Positions 1-10,851 of a DNA stretch of 64,000 nt are shown here, piece by piece. The notes under the pieces were generated by a model. The model was given only the letters and a program-made list of their open reading frames with translations, did no database searches and had not been told where the DNA came from. Position numbers and translations under genes: made by a program. Origin of the DNA: Diabrotica undecimpunctata (taxonomy: Eukaryota; Arthropoda; Insecta; Coleoptera; Chrysomelidae); assembly GCF_040954645.1 (NCBI RefSeq), contig NC_092810.1, positions 12,572,377-12,636,376 on the forward strand. The letters run 5' to 3'. Within the stretch, counting starts at the first letter, position 1. Each line of letters opens with the position of its first letter.

Positions 1-224
1 GAAATGGTACACCGACCGTGGATGGAGCCTACCACAGAGGGAGATGCAGTAACATCCAGGTTCCAGATAAGTGTTGTGTGAGTTTTATAGACAATTCTTT
101 GACTTTCTTTCTAGACTTTACTTTGTATTTTTATATTTATTTTTTTGTGTATTTTCACATGTATTTTTGTATTTTTATTCAATACATATTTTTCCCAGCC
201 GCAGAGTCTCCAGAAGAGGGGGGA
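1..224 (+). mobile_element. 3' end of the internal region of an LTR retrotransposon (family A), with polypurine tract
   Basis: This stretch runs directly into an LTR that starts TGTCATCG at 225. It ends with a purine run (about 212-224), as expected for the plus-strand primer of reverse transcription. The context CAGAGTCTCCA, a purine run and then TGTCATC is repeated almost exactly at 51079-51108 before the 3' LTR of the family B element, so the two families are related. No gag, pol or env motif is recognisable in the short T-rich remainder. The rest of the element lies outside the window. Confidence 0.75.
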
Positions 225-749
225 TGTCATCGAATGCCATAGTCTGTGGACTAGTGCGCATTTCGATGCGCATCGCCCCGCCTCGAATTTTCCCATTGGC
301 TCTTGACCTGGAAATCCCTATTTATCGCTCGAACGGCACATATAAATATTGGCAATTTTCAGGTCAGCCAAGTCAGTCCCTCTGGGGGACTCTCTTAGGG
401 CGCTGCTTCCTGCTTTTCCAATTATACTCTGTGGCTGAGATATTATTCAACTACAATCTGATGTTTTATTTCGACCTATATTTTTGTCATGTAAGAAATA
501 TCTTGTCTTTTTCAAGACAAGCCTTCAGAAGACCACGACCTGATGCTTTATTTCAACTTGGTGTACCTTTGTCATGTAAGAAATATCTTGTCTTTTTCAA
601 GACAATTCATCAGACGATAAATATTTACTCCATAACCCGAAAATGGACTTAAGTAGAGGAGCTCTCGACAGTATATTCGAAGCCCTCTACAGATCACCCG
701 GGGATATCAGAAGGTGGTTAGACCCTTATTTGTTCCCCCCGAGGTGACA
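225..749 (+). repeat. 3' LTR, family A, copy 1 (525 bp)
   Basis: The repeat begins TGTCATCG and ends GAGGTGACA, the usual TG...CA termini. It matches the solo LTRs at 4477-4930 and 38111-38564. It is about 70 bp longer than they are, mostly because an ~82-bp segment is tandemly duplicated (unit starts near 458 and 540), which also duplicates a hairpin (502-521 and 587-605). TATAAATA (341-348) lies 32 bp upstream of TCAGT (373-377), an arthropod TATA plus initiator arrangement. The 5' flank is internal element sequence, so this is a 3' LTR and not a solo LTR. Confidence 0.85.
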
Positions 750-1740
750 CTACCTTGAGTATATAAAGACTGATTCTCAAGCAGAATGAATGACTGTCCG
801 TTGATTCTGACAATCTATTTTCCTTCGTCAATAATTATTGACTGGTCAACAAAAATCAATTTTTTTTTGTGACGTGAATAGAACATGTTGTTCATTATGT
901 GCACTATCATTAGAAAGCCGAAAATGAACTTTTTTATCATCCACACTTTATTTGCTGCAAAAAATTTTGGATTGTAGGGGAATATATCAATTTTGGTATG
1001 TTCTTAGCAGTGTGCTTGCCTTGAAATATTGTGACTGATGTTTTCCGGCGATAATTATTATCTACAGCAACACAAATTAATGTTCAGCAGTAATCGGCCA
1101 GCAGACTTTTACTTCATGTACCTTGGTAACACTTTTTCATGGCTACAACGTTCTGGTAGAACCGTTGTCGATGTTCATCATTTACAGTGCCTAAATTTTC
1201 AGAAAAAAATTCAGATGAGCATCCAGGACGTGAATTTTCAGAGAAATGTCATATATCATTTCTCTGGAGACACTAAGTAATTCATTAACAAGATCTCTGT
1301 AATTGTCAGCTTGGGCATTTTCAAGAAATTTGGAAACAACTGTTTTAAAAGCTGTTTATGCTCTTACTTTAACTTTATTTAACAAGTTCTCAAATTCGCC
1401 ATTCCCTTTCGTCCGCTATGATCTAGTGTTTTAAAAATTTTTTTTTGCTAAGCCTAATTTTTTGTGTAGTGGCCGAAAAACTACTTCTTAAGGGTTAACC
1501 AATAGGTCGTTAGTAACATTTTTTAGACCCAAAGTTGGTGTTTGCAGCAGTGTAGCCAAGCTGCAGTTTAAGAAGAAGAGCTATGACTTTTAGGTCTTCA
1601 CATGTCTTAACGGCTCTGGATACTGGTTGGGAATAAATGGGCGAATGGGCCATTGTCACATTTGGAGATAGGTCCTCGATTGTTGTCCTGTACTCTCTAT
1701 GGTACAGAACAGCATGGCCCAAAATTTGAAATCCCATTTA
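750..1740. other. No gene recognised
   Basis: AT-rich sequence with no open frame resembling a known protein. The longest frames (1038-1280 plus, 1510-1737 minus) show no motif I recognise. The last 250 bases directly precede an R1-like LINE RNase H remnant and may be decayed sequence from that element. Confidence 0.5.
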
Positions 1741-2090
1741 CCTTCTTGGTTTAATTTCCTGACCGGAATTAGTGGATGGAACGAGAGTCTTCATAGATCT
1801 GTCGAAGGAAGTTCACGTGGTTGAAGGATGGGTCCAGAATAGACGAGCAGGTAGGTACTAGAGTATGTGGTAGTGGAATGGGATTTGAATCTGACCAGGA
1901 TCTCGGCTCCCATGCATTAGTCTTTAAGGCTGAGATCTTTTCGATCCTGGTATGTGCTCAGGAGGTAATAGATAGGGCGTGCTCAGGCATGACGATCTCT
2001 ATAGATATTCAAACAGAGCTAAGGTCTTTGGAAGTACCCCTGTGGAAAGACCAATCTTCTGCTGAAAATTTGACACCACGAACCTTACTT
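1741..2090 (+). pseudogene. R1/LOA-like LINE, RNase H domain remnant
   Basis: The frame from about 1821 reads KDGSRID, FKAEIFSIL and ISIDIQTEL. These line up with the D, E and D blocks of the RNase H domain found at the C-terminus of R1/LOA/I-group non-LTR retrotransposons. The fragment has no reverse transcriptase in front of it and is interrupted at 2090 by a G2 LINE insertion. The target duplication GAACCTTACTT occurs at 2080-2090 and again at 2960-2970. Similar RNase H remnants occur near 32370 and 48880. It is certainly inactive. Confidence 0.6.
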
Positions 2091-2959
2091 ACAAGACCAG
2101 AACAACAAGACCAGAGTTATAATGCCAACAGGGGAAACAGAATACATAGAACTAAAAGAAGGAATCCGCCAAGGAGACTCGCTCAGCCCATTGTTATTCA
2201 ATATGGTGATGAATCAAATAATTCAAGAAGTAAGAAAACGACACGGATGCCACATGGGAGCGCATAAAATCACGATATTATGCTATTCCGATGATGCAGT
2301 ACTAATTATTGCTGATAACGAAGATAATCTACAAAGGCAGGTCCACACCTTCAATATCACAGCAAACAAGCTTAATATGAGAATATCAGTAGAAAAAACT
2401 AAATGTATAGTGATCAGTAAAGAGCCGCGTAGATGCAAACTAGAAATAGAAGGCAAAATTGTAAAACAAGTAATGAAATTCAATTACCTAGGAGTAGAGA
2501 TCAGTAGTGACAGGGATATAAGAACAGAGACCACAAGGCAAGCATCAAAAGCGGCAAGAGTAAGTGGTTGACTCCGAGAAACCATATGGAGAAACAAATA
2601 TCTGACCACGGAAAGCAAAATGAAAGTATACAATACAACAGTAAGACTAATCCTAACATATGCAGCGGAGACAAGGACCGATACAAGAAATACGAAACAA
2701 CAAATCAACAATATCACATAACAAAATATTAACAGGTGGATAAAAAAATGAAAAAAAAAACTGGAACGAACATGTAAACCGAATGGGACCAGATAGATTA
2801 GCGAACATCTGTAAAAACAACAAACAGTATAGCAGAAGACCTGTTGAAAGGCCGCCAAAAAGGTAAAAAGATGATGTACAGTCAACAACGACTGAAACAG
2901 AATAAGAGGCAGACAAACAGGAGTAATCCTAGTCGCGCGAAGAAGAAGAAGAAGAAAAA
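2091..2959 (+). mobile_element. 5'-truncated GAA-tailed LINE, subfamily G2
   Basis: An open frame (2122-2571) carries the reverse transcriptase motifs RQGDSLSPLLFN and YSDDAVLI, the catalytic box with Y-S-D-D in place of Y-A-D-D. It is followed by KTKCIVISK and FNYLGVEIS. Further downstream in broken frames are LTYAAETR and a basic RPPKR segment. The copy ends in a (GAA)n tail around 2940-2957. It is flanked by an 11-bp target duplication, GAACCTTACTT, at 2080-2090 and 2960-2970, so both ends are fixed. It lacks the endonuclease and the first half of the reverse transcriptase. It is inserted in an R1-like RNase H remnant. Confidence 0.85.
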
Positions 2960-2970
2960 GAACCTTACTT

Positions 2971-3954
2971 GTAGGAATTACAGCTCCTGATAGTTTTCAT
3001 CTTCGAAGTTGTTTTTGAATTTAAAGGTGCTAAAAGCTCAAAAAAAGTTAGCTTCTACCATAGGATTGATTAAAAATGTTTTAAAAAATCATTTTGATCT
3101 TCTTTTCGAGGTTGACTTTTCTCTTTTGGACATTTTAATAAAGTTTGTATTTGATGTACATTTAAATTTTTTTGTGATTGTCTTATAACAGACAATAAAT
3201 TTAAATATAATCAAAACTTAAAATGAATTAAAAACTTATAATTAAAAAAACTTAAATCAAAATTTAATATGCTATTGCATTTATATCTGCAACTTTCCTT
3301 ACACGAAACATTTATCTTCTTTGCAGGTATAAACTTATCTTTGCAGGTCTTATCGCTAATAAGTTCTCTTTTAGCATTATGTCAACCCATTCGTTCTCAT
3401 TTTTGATACATTGTCTTTCTATCTTTACTGTTTTATCACTTTGCGCTTTATTTTTAATGATAATCTGTCTAATAGCACACATTACTTGTCTTGTCAGATC
3501 GATTCAGATCATCGTTTTCGGATTTTGATCCTAGAGGAACGTAGTTTCTATCATCATCGAAATAATCAGAAGGAAATATATTAGTGTAAAGTATAGTAAA
3601 TGACAAAGTTTAAATAAAGAAAAGACGTTGAAATAAACCTGACATGATACTATTCGTTTTAAAATTTACTTTCGTTGGTGGTCCTGTGTAAAATATTTAG
3701 ATATTTTTAAGTAAATTTTTTACCAAATATTCAAATAAATATTATAACAGTAACTTGTCTGATGCTATTTGTGTACCTAAAATTCGTTTAGTTCTCTGCA
3801 ATAATATTATAAATTAGTAAAACAATAACCAAGTTTATTTTTTAAGTGCTTCATTTGCAATAATGTAAAACAACATTTAACATAACCTACAATATTATTA
3901 CCTTAACTTATTTAGATGTATCTCACTCCTTCCTCACAAATTTCTTATGAATAC
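2971..3954. other. No gene recognised
   Basis: AT-rich sequence with no coding frame, RNA gene or clear repeat structure that I can support. The first few dozen bases are the continuation of the interrupted R1-like remnant. Confidence 0.5.
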
Positions 3955-4418
3955 AATGGACCGTGGAAGTGATGACGTAGATTTTATTGACATATGTCAG
4001 TTTCACTTTCCAAACAAACCTTGTTTAGTGTGGATAATTTGTATTTTTCGTTATTTTTTCATTTTTTTTACAGAATCTTTCCGCTTTTTGCAATATCTAA
4101 GTATTCTAATAGTTACTACAACAATTTTACAAGGTTGTGTAAACAATAAAGCATGTTGTTTTATAAAAATAGAATAAAATGCATGTATCAATAAAGTAAG
4201 GTTAGAATGTCTTTAATTTAAACTTTTAAACTATATTTCATAGAAATAGAACACTGAATTATGATGGTATTATCTTAAAAACACTATACTTAAAAGAAAA
4301 AGCAGCAGAGGAAGCAAAATGTTAACTTTATAGAAATTAAAAAGTCTTGAGATTGGACATTTCAACTTTTGTTTGGAAAGTAATTGACAGTTGTGACGTC
4401 ACACTTCCACGGTCCATT
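3955..4418. mobile_element. Non-autonomous inverted-repeat element (MITE), 464 bp
   Basis: The left end AATGGACCGTGGAAGTG is the reverse complement of the right end CACTTCCACGGTCCATT. The pairing continues with gaps for about 65 bp, including TTTCCAAACAAA near 4011 paired with TTTGTTTGGAAA near 4369. No transposase is present. I could not find a convincing target-site duplication, so the superfamily is left open. Confidence 0.75.
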
Positions 4419-4476
4419 CGATGTGCAAGTACTTAAAGGGATACGAAGAACGATCATGCGCGTGAACCGGCGAAAC

Positions 4477-4930
4477 TGTCATCGACTGCGATAGTCTGTG
4501 GACTAGTACGCATTTCGAAGCGCATCGCCCCGCCTCGAATTTTCCCATTGGCTCTTGACCTGGAAATCCCTATTTATCGCTCGAACAGCGCATATAAATA
4601 TTGGCGATTTTCAGGTCAGCAAGTCAGTACCTCACGGGCTCTCCCAGAGCTTAGTGCTCTCGGGGCTCTGCTTCCTGCATTTATTTTCCATACTCTGTGG
4701 CTGAGAATTGTTTCCACTTAACTTGGTGTTTTATTTCGACGAAGAAATTGTCATGTAAGAAATATCTTGCCTTTTTTAAGGCAAGACACCGAAGATAAAT
4801 ATTTTCCAAGTCCATAACCCGAAAATGGACTAAAGTAGAGGAGCTCTCGACAGTATATTCGAAGCCCTCTACAGAGCACCCGGAGACAACAGAAGGTGGT
4901 TAGACCCTTATTTGTTCCCCCGAGGTGACA
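4477..4930 (+). repeat. Solo LTR, family A, copy 2 (454 bp)
   Basis: The repeat runs from TGTCATCG to GAGGTGACA and is flanked on both sides by AAAC (4473-4476 and 4931-4934), a 4-bp target duplication typical of Ty3/Gypsy-type integration. A full element inserted here and was then reduced by recombination between its two LTRs. TATAAATA is at 4593-4600 and TCAGT at 4624-4628. A hairpin with stem TCTTGCCTT lies at 4765-4786. It is very similar to copy 3 at 38111. Confidence 0.92.
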
Positions 4931-4934
4931 AAAC

Positions 4935-6100
4935 CATGCATTTTTAGTAGCACATTTCATAAATACTTTCATTGAAGAAAGTGAGATTTATACCTATAAA
5001 TATTGATATAAATTACAATAATTATTATATTAAATAAACAAGTATGTTATTTTATTTGCAGTTTACAAACGAATAATATATTAAAAGTGCTAATAATTTC
5101 GCTGATCTGTGACACTAGGTGTTTTTGACAGTTTTCGCTGGGAGGGAGTTTAGATCATTAGACGAACCATTCAAGTTATCAGCTTCGGTACACCCATTTT
5201 AAAGTTATTGGCTCATTTTATAAAAAAATGATTTGTTTTGATACAAATAAATATAAATACGAAATAACACTTGTGTATCTTATATATGCGAATCTTTTTA
5301 TCAAAAATTCTTTAATACAAATAGTTATAAATTAAGTTTTTCTCGTTTTAATCCCAGATTATAAAATTTTTACAAATATCCCAAGTGAAATATAACCAGC
5401 ACTGCCTTGTTTATTACTTCATCAATTAGAGTAGAGAACAGTTTACAGCATGGAGCAATATGCAAATCGTTTCTGTCATGATAGTTTATTGCCAAAATTC
5501 ATGATCTCACACAATTGTACTAAATATGAAACATAATGCTGCTGTTTCCCATTAAAATTGGCCGTGTTTACGAACCATGTGAAGCTTATGAAGAATTATA
5601 ATAGATGTGTTCAGTTTCGGTCAATGTTCGTCATTAAGTCGAACATTTGTATTAAGATGTCATGGAATTGCATTGTCAACATCTGCGTTATATGAATTGC
5701 TGTAAATGAAACAAGACATTAAAGAACAATAACTGTTATAGATTAAATAATTGCACTGGATATAATAATATTGTGAACTATATGGGGTACGGTTGTATAA
5801 GTGCTAATGTGGTAAAAATATTTGCTTATAGCAAACTAGTAGTTTTACCCGTTGCTTGTGACGAGAGATCCAATCAATTACCATCTACAGTTACTGACTA
5901 AATTATTAAAAACCACGCGTGGCACATAGAGAGTGCCGATAGAAGTGAATTTATTTTATTTTATTTTAGTTTTATTAAATTTCATTTAATTTTACTTAAT
6001 TTTGTTTTATTTTGTTTATTCTTATTTAATTTTATTTAATTTTTTTTTATTTAATTTAATTTTATTTATGTTATATTTCATATAATTTTAATTATTGGTA
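4935..6100. other. Non-coding; T-rich low-complexity tract at 5945-6075
   Basis: No coding frame or repeat that I recognise in 4935-5940. From about 5945 to 6075 the sequence is an irregular array of TTTTA/TTTAA-type units, a simple-sequence tract, abutting the end of a piggyBac remnant. Confidence 0.55.
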
Positions 6101-6104
6101 TTTA

Positions 6105-6748
6105 ATTTTCCACGGCTGGTGCTTATAATTTGGACACTGCGGCTGGCACTTTTCAAAACACCTGCCAAATCGAGTAAACCAATAAAAGCACAAATTTCTA
6201 AAGCATCTAATTTCTTTGCGTTTCTCTCTCGATTATAGTCTTCTTGAGAGTGTCTAATATGTTTATTTGTAAAGATAATGCAAACACTCCTGACCATGAA
6301 GCTGCGCGAAGGCGGAGTCAAAATTCACGTAAAGGCAGAAAGGTTCTATTGTAAACCAAATTTCGTCTACTACGCCGTGGTCAGGAGTGTTTGCACTATC
6401 TCTACATCCAACAATAACGTTTATCATGTTATCGATAAATTTAACATTCTAACATTGGAGTGTTCTAACATTTTTTGGAGGAATATCTTTTACCCATTTA
6501 GTAGTTGTGACTTTATCAAAAAAGAAAGACCCAGCAAAAACCATTAATTTAGCACCTTCCGTATCAGAAATTCCTTGTTCTGTATCACTATTTTCATCCA
6601 TTTGTTCTATGTTATTTTCTTCCTCGTAATCTTCGTACTCAATATTTTCATTCTCGTCGTCAACTCGAAGGCATTCGTCCATTAGATATTGCAATCGTTC
6701 TTGTTCTGCCTCATACGCATACATTTTTAAATTCCCAATAACTAGCAA
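6105..6748 (-). pseudogene. piggyBac-like transposase, N-terminal remnant
   Basis: Read on the minus strand, the N-terminal frame is strongly acidic (ENENIEYEDYEEEN). It then has TTTKWVKDIPP, the tryptophan-containing segment before the piggyBac catalytic domain. The second block, FTNKHIRHSQEDYNR followed by ICAFIGLLDLAGVLKS, is the conserved start of the piggyBac DDE domain. Between these blocks a ~127-bp inverted-repeat insertion (6274-6400) breaks the frame. The first catalytic aspartate and everything after it are missing. It is a dead copy. Confidence 0.8.
6274..6400. mobile_element. Very short inverted-repeat insertion (about 127 bp) inside the piggyBac remnant
   Basis: The left end has GATAATGCAAACACTCCTGACC and the right end its near-perfect reverse complement, GGTCAGGAGTGTTTGCACTATC. 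It separates two parts of one piggyBac domain, which argues that it is an insertion. No target duplication is certain. Confidence 0.55.
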
Positions 6749-6897
6749 ACGTCAGAATTTCAAAACAACACGGCTAGCGCGCGGAGAATTTGTTTGCAAT
6801 TACTAATACCTTCACATCAACGAACAGGATGCCACTGACGCCAGAGTATATACCCCCTAGTAAGGTAACTCCCATAGAAAGTTTTGGGAGAGGGTTT

Positions 6898-7035
6898 CTA
6901 GCGCCAAATACGGACGGGCCGAAACTAATTTCATTTGGTGGCAAATTCAAAACGTAGGTTCTGATTTTTAGGCGGCAAATTAAAAAAATATGCTCTGAAT
7001 TTTAGGCGCCAAAATTCAAAAAGTATTCTTTTAAT
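6898..7035. repeat. Imperfect tandem repeat, about 34-bp period, four units
   Basis: Units with the core GGCGCCAAA or GGTGGCAAATTCAAAA start near 6902, 6937, 6971 and 7005. The units are degenerate but the spacing is regular. Function unknown. Confidence 0.55.
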
Positions 7036-9308
7036 GGAAAGTAAATATAGTCATAAAATAAGAAATAAAAACTTATTCTATGCCAAAAAATATATTCTCT
7101 CTGTCCAAAAATATAGTATACACATTTTCATGTATAACATAATATCTGATACACAGATAGTATATATTATTGTATAGGAAAGTTTTTATTTAATATTTTA
7201 TGATTATATCTGTTTTCTATTCCATTACATTAACAAACCAAAGTTTCGAAAACAATAAAATAAAACACAGACATCGAGACACTTGTTTATTTGTATAATT
7301 TTCTCTGGAAAAGTATGGGCAACAAATCTTCTCCCCCTCATTCCTTGAGCCCTTGTTAAGATGTGGGTGGAGACACTCTAAATTTTGTTAGCTTGCTGTG
7401 TCCATTGGCTGCAATTCTGTACCAGATGGACAACTTTATGAAGGGATTTTTCCACCAATCTTCATTTAATCTTCCCATCGCGTTGGAGATCTTCCTTTTG
7501 ATATACAAATATATATACCTCTATATTCATTAGAAATGGTTTGTTGTAAGTTCCATACCTTCTAAAATACTCTGCCTTAAAGTACCATCTGTAGATAATA
7601 AAGTGTAAACTCTACTATTTCTGTGATCTTGCTCTTCAGGATCCTCACAAATTAGCATGTTACTCCATGTAACTATTGCTCAGAAGTAAAAGATCCATGA
7701 AAATCTAAAATAATGAAATATTAAAATTAAGAATGTATGTTTTTTTTAAATAAGGCAACTTTTAGGAATGCGATGATAAGAGTTAAGAGTTTTAATGATT
7801 TTAAAATATATATACTATATAAATATAACACTAATGTTGGTTAAGATTTAAGGGTTATTTAACTACAAAAACAAAATATACAAAATAGTATCGAGTTTGT
7901 ACTTACTAACAAAAGTTTGGTATAATTGGGTGCTGTTCTTACCTGGTGGTTGTAAAAATAAACTCATAATGTTTAATAGCCATTTGTCCAACTTTAACTT
8001 TCACCCATCAACAAAAAATACTTATTCTTTTGATTGGGAATAGGTACCATACCATTTTGGTAGTGTACCTTCTTCTCTTTTAGCAGTGTTTATTAGATAT
8101 ATAAAAATTGATGTATACTGTTTTTATCGCCTTTTTCTTAAATTTGGAACACGATGTTTTTATAACGCCATTTGCAACTTGCAAAGGCAGGGATTACAAT
8201 GTTGCCACTAACAAATTTTTTATATTGATACTCATTATTCTATAGAAATAAGTTAGGTATTGTAAATTTAAGTGGTGATTTTAGTAGAATTTGCTACATT
8301 ATTTTTTTTTTTTTTTTGGAAACCATTGTATAGTATAATCATTATTTGGGTAAATATGCAAAACTAGTGAAACCATGGCAACAACACTTACATCAACGTC
8401 CCAAGTCTTTTGCTATGTCATACCTCCACCTAATGTGACTAGTAGCGCCGCCGCCATTACGAATGGATAGGCCCATGCAAATCACTCTCTCCACCCGTCC
8501 TATTTCACTTATTGTGACTGACGCTTGGTCTGAATAAATCAATTAACATTTGTTGGAGGAACATAAGCGAACCAGAAAAAAGGGTGCGTAGTTTTTGAAA
8601 AATTGAGAAGTTTAGATCGGCGTGGAGATTTTGTCCACGAGCCAGCTGTGAAAGGTTAATTTTGTTTATTTGTATTTAATTTTATTATTTTTATTGAAGT
8701 TGTCTTATGAAATCGATCTAAGCTCTTCTTTTATATAACGTTGCGATTAAAACTTTTCGCCAATCATTACTTTATAGCTAACAAAAAAATTAATTAAATT
8801 AATAAGTTTCTTTAAATTCTAGTCGATTTTTTTGGATAAAGTTAAAAATCATTGTAATAAAATGTTTAGCATAGAAATATACGCCTCCATAAACATCCAC
8901 TTACTGCCCTTCGGTAAACAACAAAAATAACGACACAACTTCCTACCAAACATGCGAAACTTTAACAAGAATTTAACTTCAAATGAAAACACAGATCTAT
9001 TGCTGTTAAAGAAGGAATTGACGAAAGGAATTAGAGGTATTCGCTATTTTATGGATGAAAGCTCTGGACAACATGTATGAAGTTCGTTAAACTACAATAA
9101 AATAACAGTCTACTGGTCTAATGGCATATTTGTTTAACTGCAATGTAGTATTTGTGTATTTTAGTGGAAAATGCAGTGGTAGTAGATTGAAAATTTATCT
9201 AAACTTGTGTGGGAAATAGTATAATAAATTTGTGATACAATGTAATGCACGTAAAAACTGAAAAAATAAAAAATTCGTATTTTTTGACACCAAAAGTTTA
9301 AAGGATAG
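7036..9308. other. No gene recognised
   Basis: AT-rich non-coding sequence. It includes short homopolymer runs (poly-T near 8304) and a few GC-richer patches (near 8445). None of the frames shows a protein family I recognise, and I see no paired terminal repeats. Confidence 0.45.
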
Positions 9309-9575
9309 TAACGTATGGTCCTAAAGTTTTGGGAAAAATTTCAAAAGCATATAACTCTGACCACAATAATCTTATATTTTTATTAAATTATTCAACAATT
9401 TAACTTAACCATCCTTATGATAAATCAAAATTCAAATGATAGACAAGGGACCATTATTTTTGATTTGCCTAATAATTCCCCTGACACTTTGCATCATCCT
9501 TTGGACGACCTCGGCGTCAATTTCTTTAATTTTTGTATATATGCGGCGTCTTTACTGTTCCTGATTTTGTGCTTC

Positions 9576-10851
9576 TCATCCGTTATTGACTTTCCGACGT
9601 AATATTGCCCAGAACTCTTCAATTGGATGAGCCTGAGGTAGGTTGTGGGGATTGTGTGCTCTCGCTACAAAGGTAATATTGTTAGTTTCGTACCAGTCCC
9701 TTGTGATCCTCGCGTAATGACATAAAGCAACATCTGGCCAAAAGACTATTTGATCATTTGCATGATGTGTGTTCACAAACTGAAGCAATTTAGAGAGACA
9801 TCTTTGAATATAAATATTTGCGCTTAAGGCTTCGTCTCGAACAACACCAATGTAGGGCTGTGAGATAAAGCCAGCCTCAGAAATTGCACACCATACCAAA
9901 ATTTTGTCCTCAAATTTTTTCTTACTTTTGAATTTTATTTCATCAGGTACATTTTCGTAATCGTTCGTGTAAAATCCATCGTTACCCTTCATCTCAGAGT
10001 TGGACAAAGTAAAATATTTTTCATCGTCCATTACGATCAACTTGTTGACGAAATGGACTTGCCTTAACGCGCGGCAACATCTCGGAATTCTCTCTAATTG
10101 ATCCTCTGTGTATTTTGGAGCTTTCCTTCTTTTCCGGTAGATAATATTGTAGGGCCTGCGTAGCGCAAGCGGTAGGATGCTTGCCTCGCACGCCGGTGGT
10201 CCGGAGTTCGAATCCTACCGCCGGCAAGAACAACTAGACATTTTTAAAAATGTCTATAGGCCCCAGGTCGACTCAGCCTGAATAAAATGAGTACCTTGGG
10301 TAAAACCAGGAGTAATAATAGGCGGTTGAAGCGTAGCACTGGCCATGTTACCTTCCTTGTATACCGTAGGCCCTAGATATAGCAGACTACCCTGCTATAC
10401 TCCCAAAGCCGCTAGCGGTATAAAACGGCAGACTATTATAGATAATATTGTTACTCGATAGGGTCCTGTATACTGTAGTCTTTCCAACATGAAATCTTCT
10501 GGCCAGTTTTCGCTGTGAGACTCCAATTTTGTTCTTAGCTGCTTCAATCAGTCTTGCCTCTGTTATATGGTTCAAAATCTGAGGTCGGCCACTTTTACGC
10601 AAGTTAGCACATGGTATCCCTTCTTCACATTCTCTGATTGTGCGATAAATTGTCGATTTGCTTATGTTTTGATCTCGATAAATATTAACAATATCTCGTT
10701 TTGACATTCGCCCAACACCTCGACGAATATCAATTTTATAAGATATTTTGCAGAGCACAAACCAAAATATTCTGCTTTGTTTATTAAATGTCAATAACTG
10801 ATGACATTTCAATTCCATGGCCTTCTTTGTTAAATGCATTTTGCTTCTCAA
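9576..10851 (-). pseudogene. DD37E mariner-like transposase, interrupted by a SINE
   Basis: The N-terminal part (10387-10851) holds two helix-turn-helix stretches (MSKRDIVNIYRDQ; ISKSTIYRTIRE and VGKTTVYRTL). The C-terminal part (9576-10040) holds the catalytic triad: MDDE, then WPD and, after 37 intervening residues, the E of PIEEFW. This is D,D37E spacing, as in the ITmD37E group of Tc1/mariner elements. The two parts are in the same frame once the SINE and one copy of its target duplication are discounted. The total would be about 324 codons from 10851, or about 276 from the more plausible start at 10707. I see no other stop or frameshift, so the SINE seems to be the only lesion. Confidence 0.88.
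10151..10438 (+). mobile_element. tRNA-derived SINE (288 bp)
   Basis: The 5' part is tRNA-like, with A box TAGCGCAAGCGG (10161-10172) and B box GGAGTTCGAATCC (10203-10215), the internal promoter for RNA polymerase III. The body contains GACTCAGCCTG and GGCGGTTGAAGCG segments of a kind I associate with insect tRNA-SINEs. It is flanked by a perfect 13-bp duplication, TAGATAATATTGT (10138-10150 and 10439-10451). It sits inside the DD37E transposase gene on the opposite strand. Confidence 0.93.

Noticed and set aside
71..652. 193-codon open frame across the LTR at 225-749
   Set aside because: It crosses the LTR boundary, has no family motif, and the matching region in the other LTR copies is not open in the same way. 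It is a chance frame.
10151..10233. A functional tRNA gene
   Set aside because: A and B boxes are present but the cloverleaf is not followed by a terminator. The sequence continues into a SINE body flanked by a 13-bp target duplication.
10420..10438. Shared AAACGGCAGACT between the SINE 3' end and the LINE remnant at 32692
   Set aside because: Considered as a SINE-LINE shared tail, but it is only 12 bases and lies inside coding sequence of the LINE, so it is probably chance.
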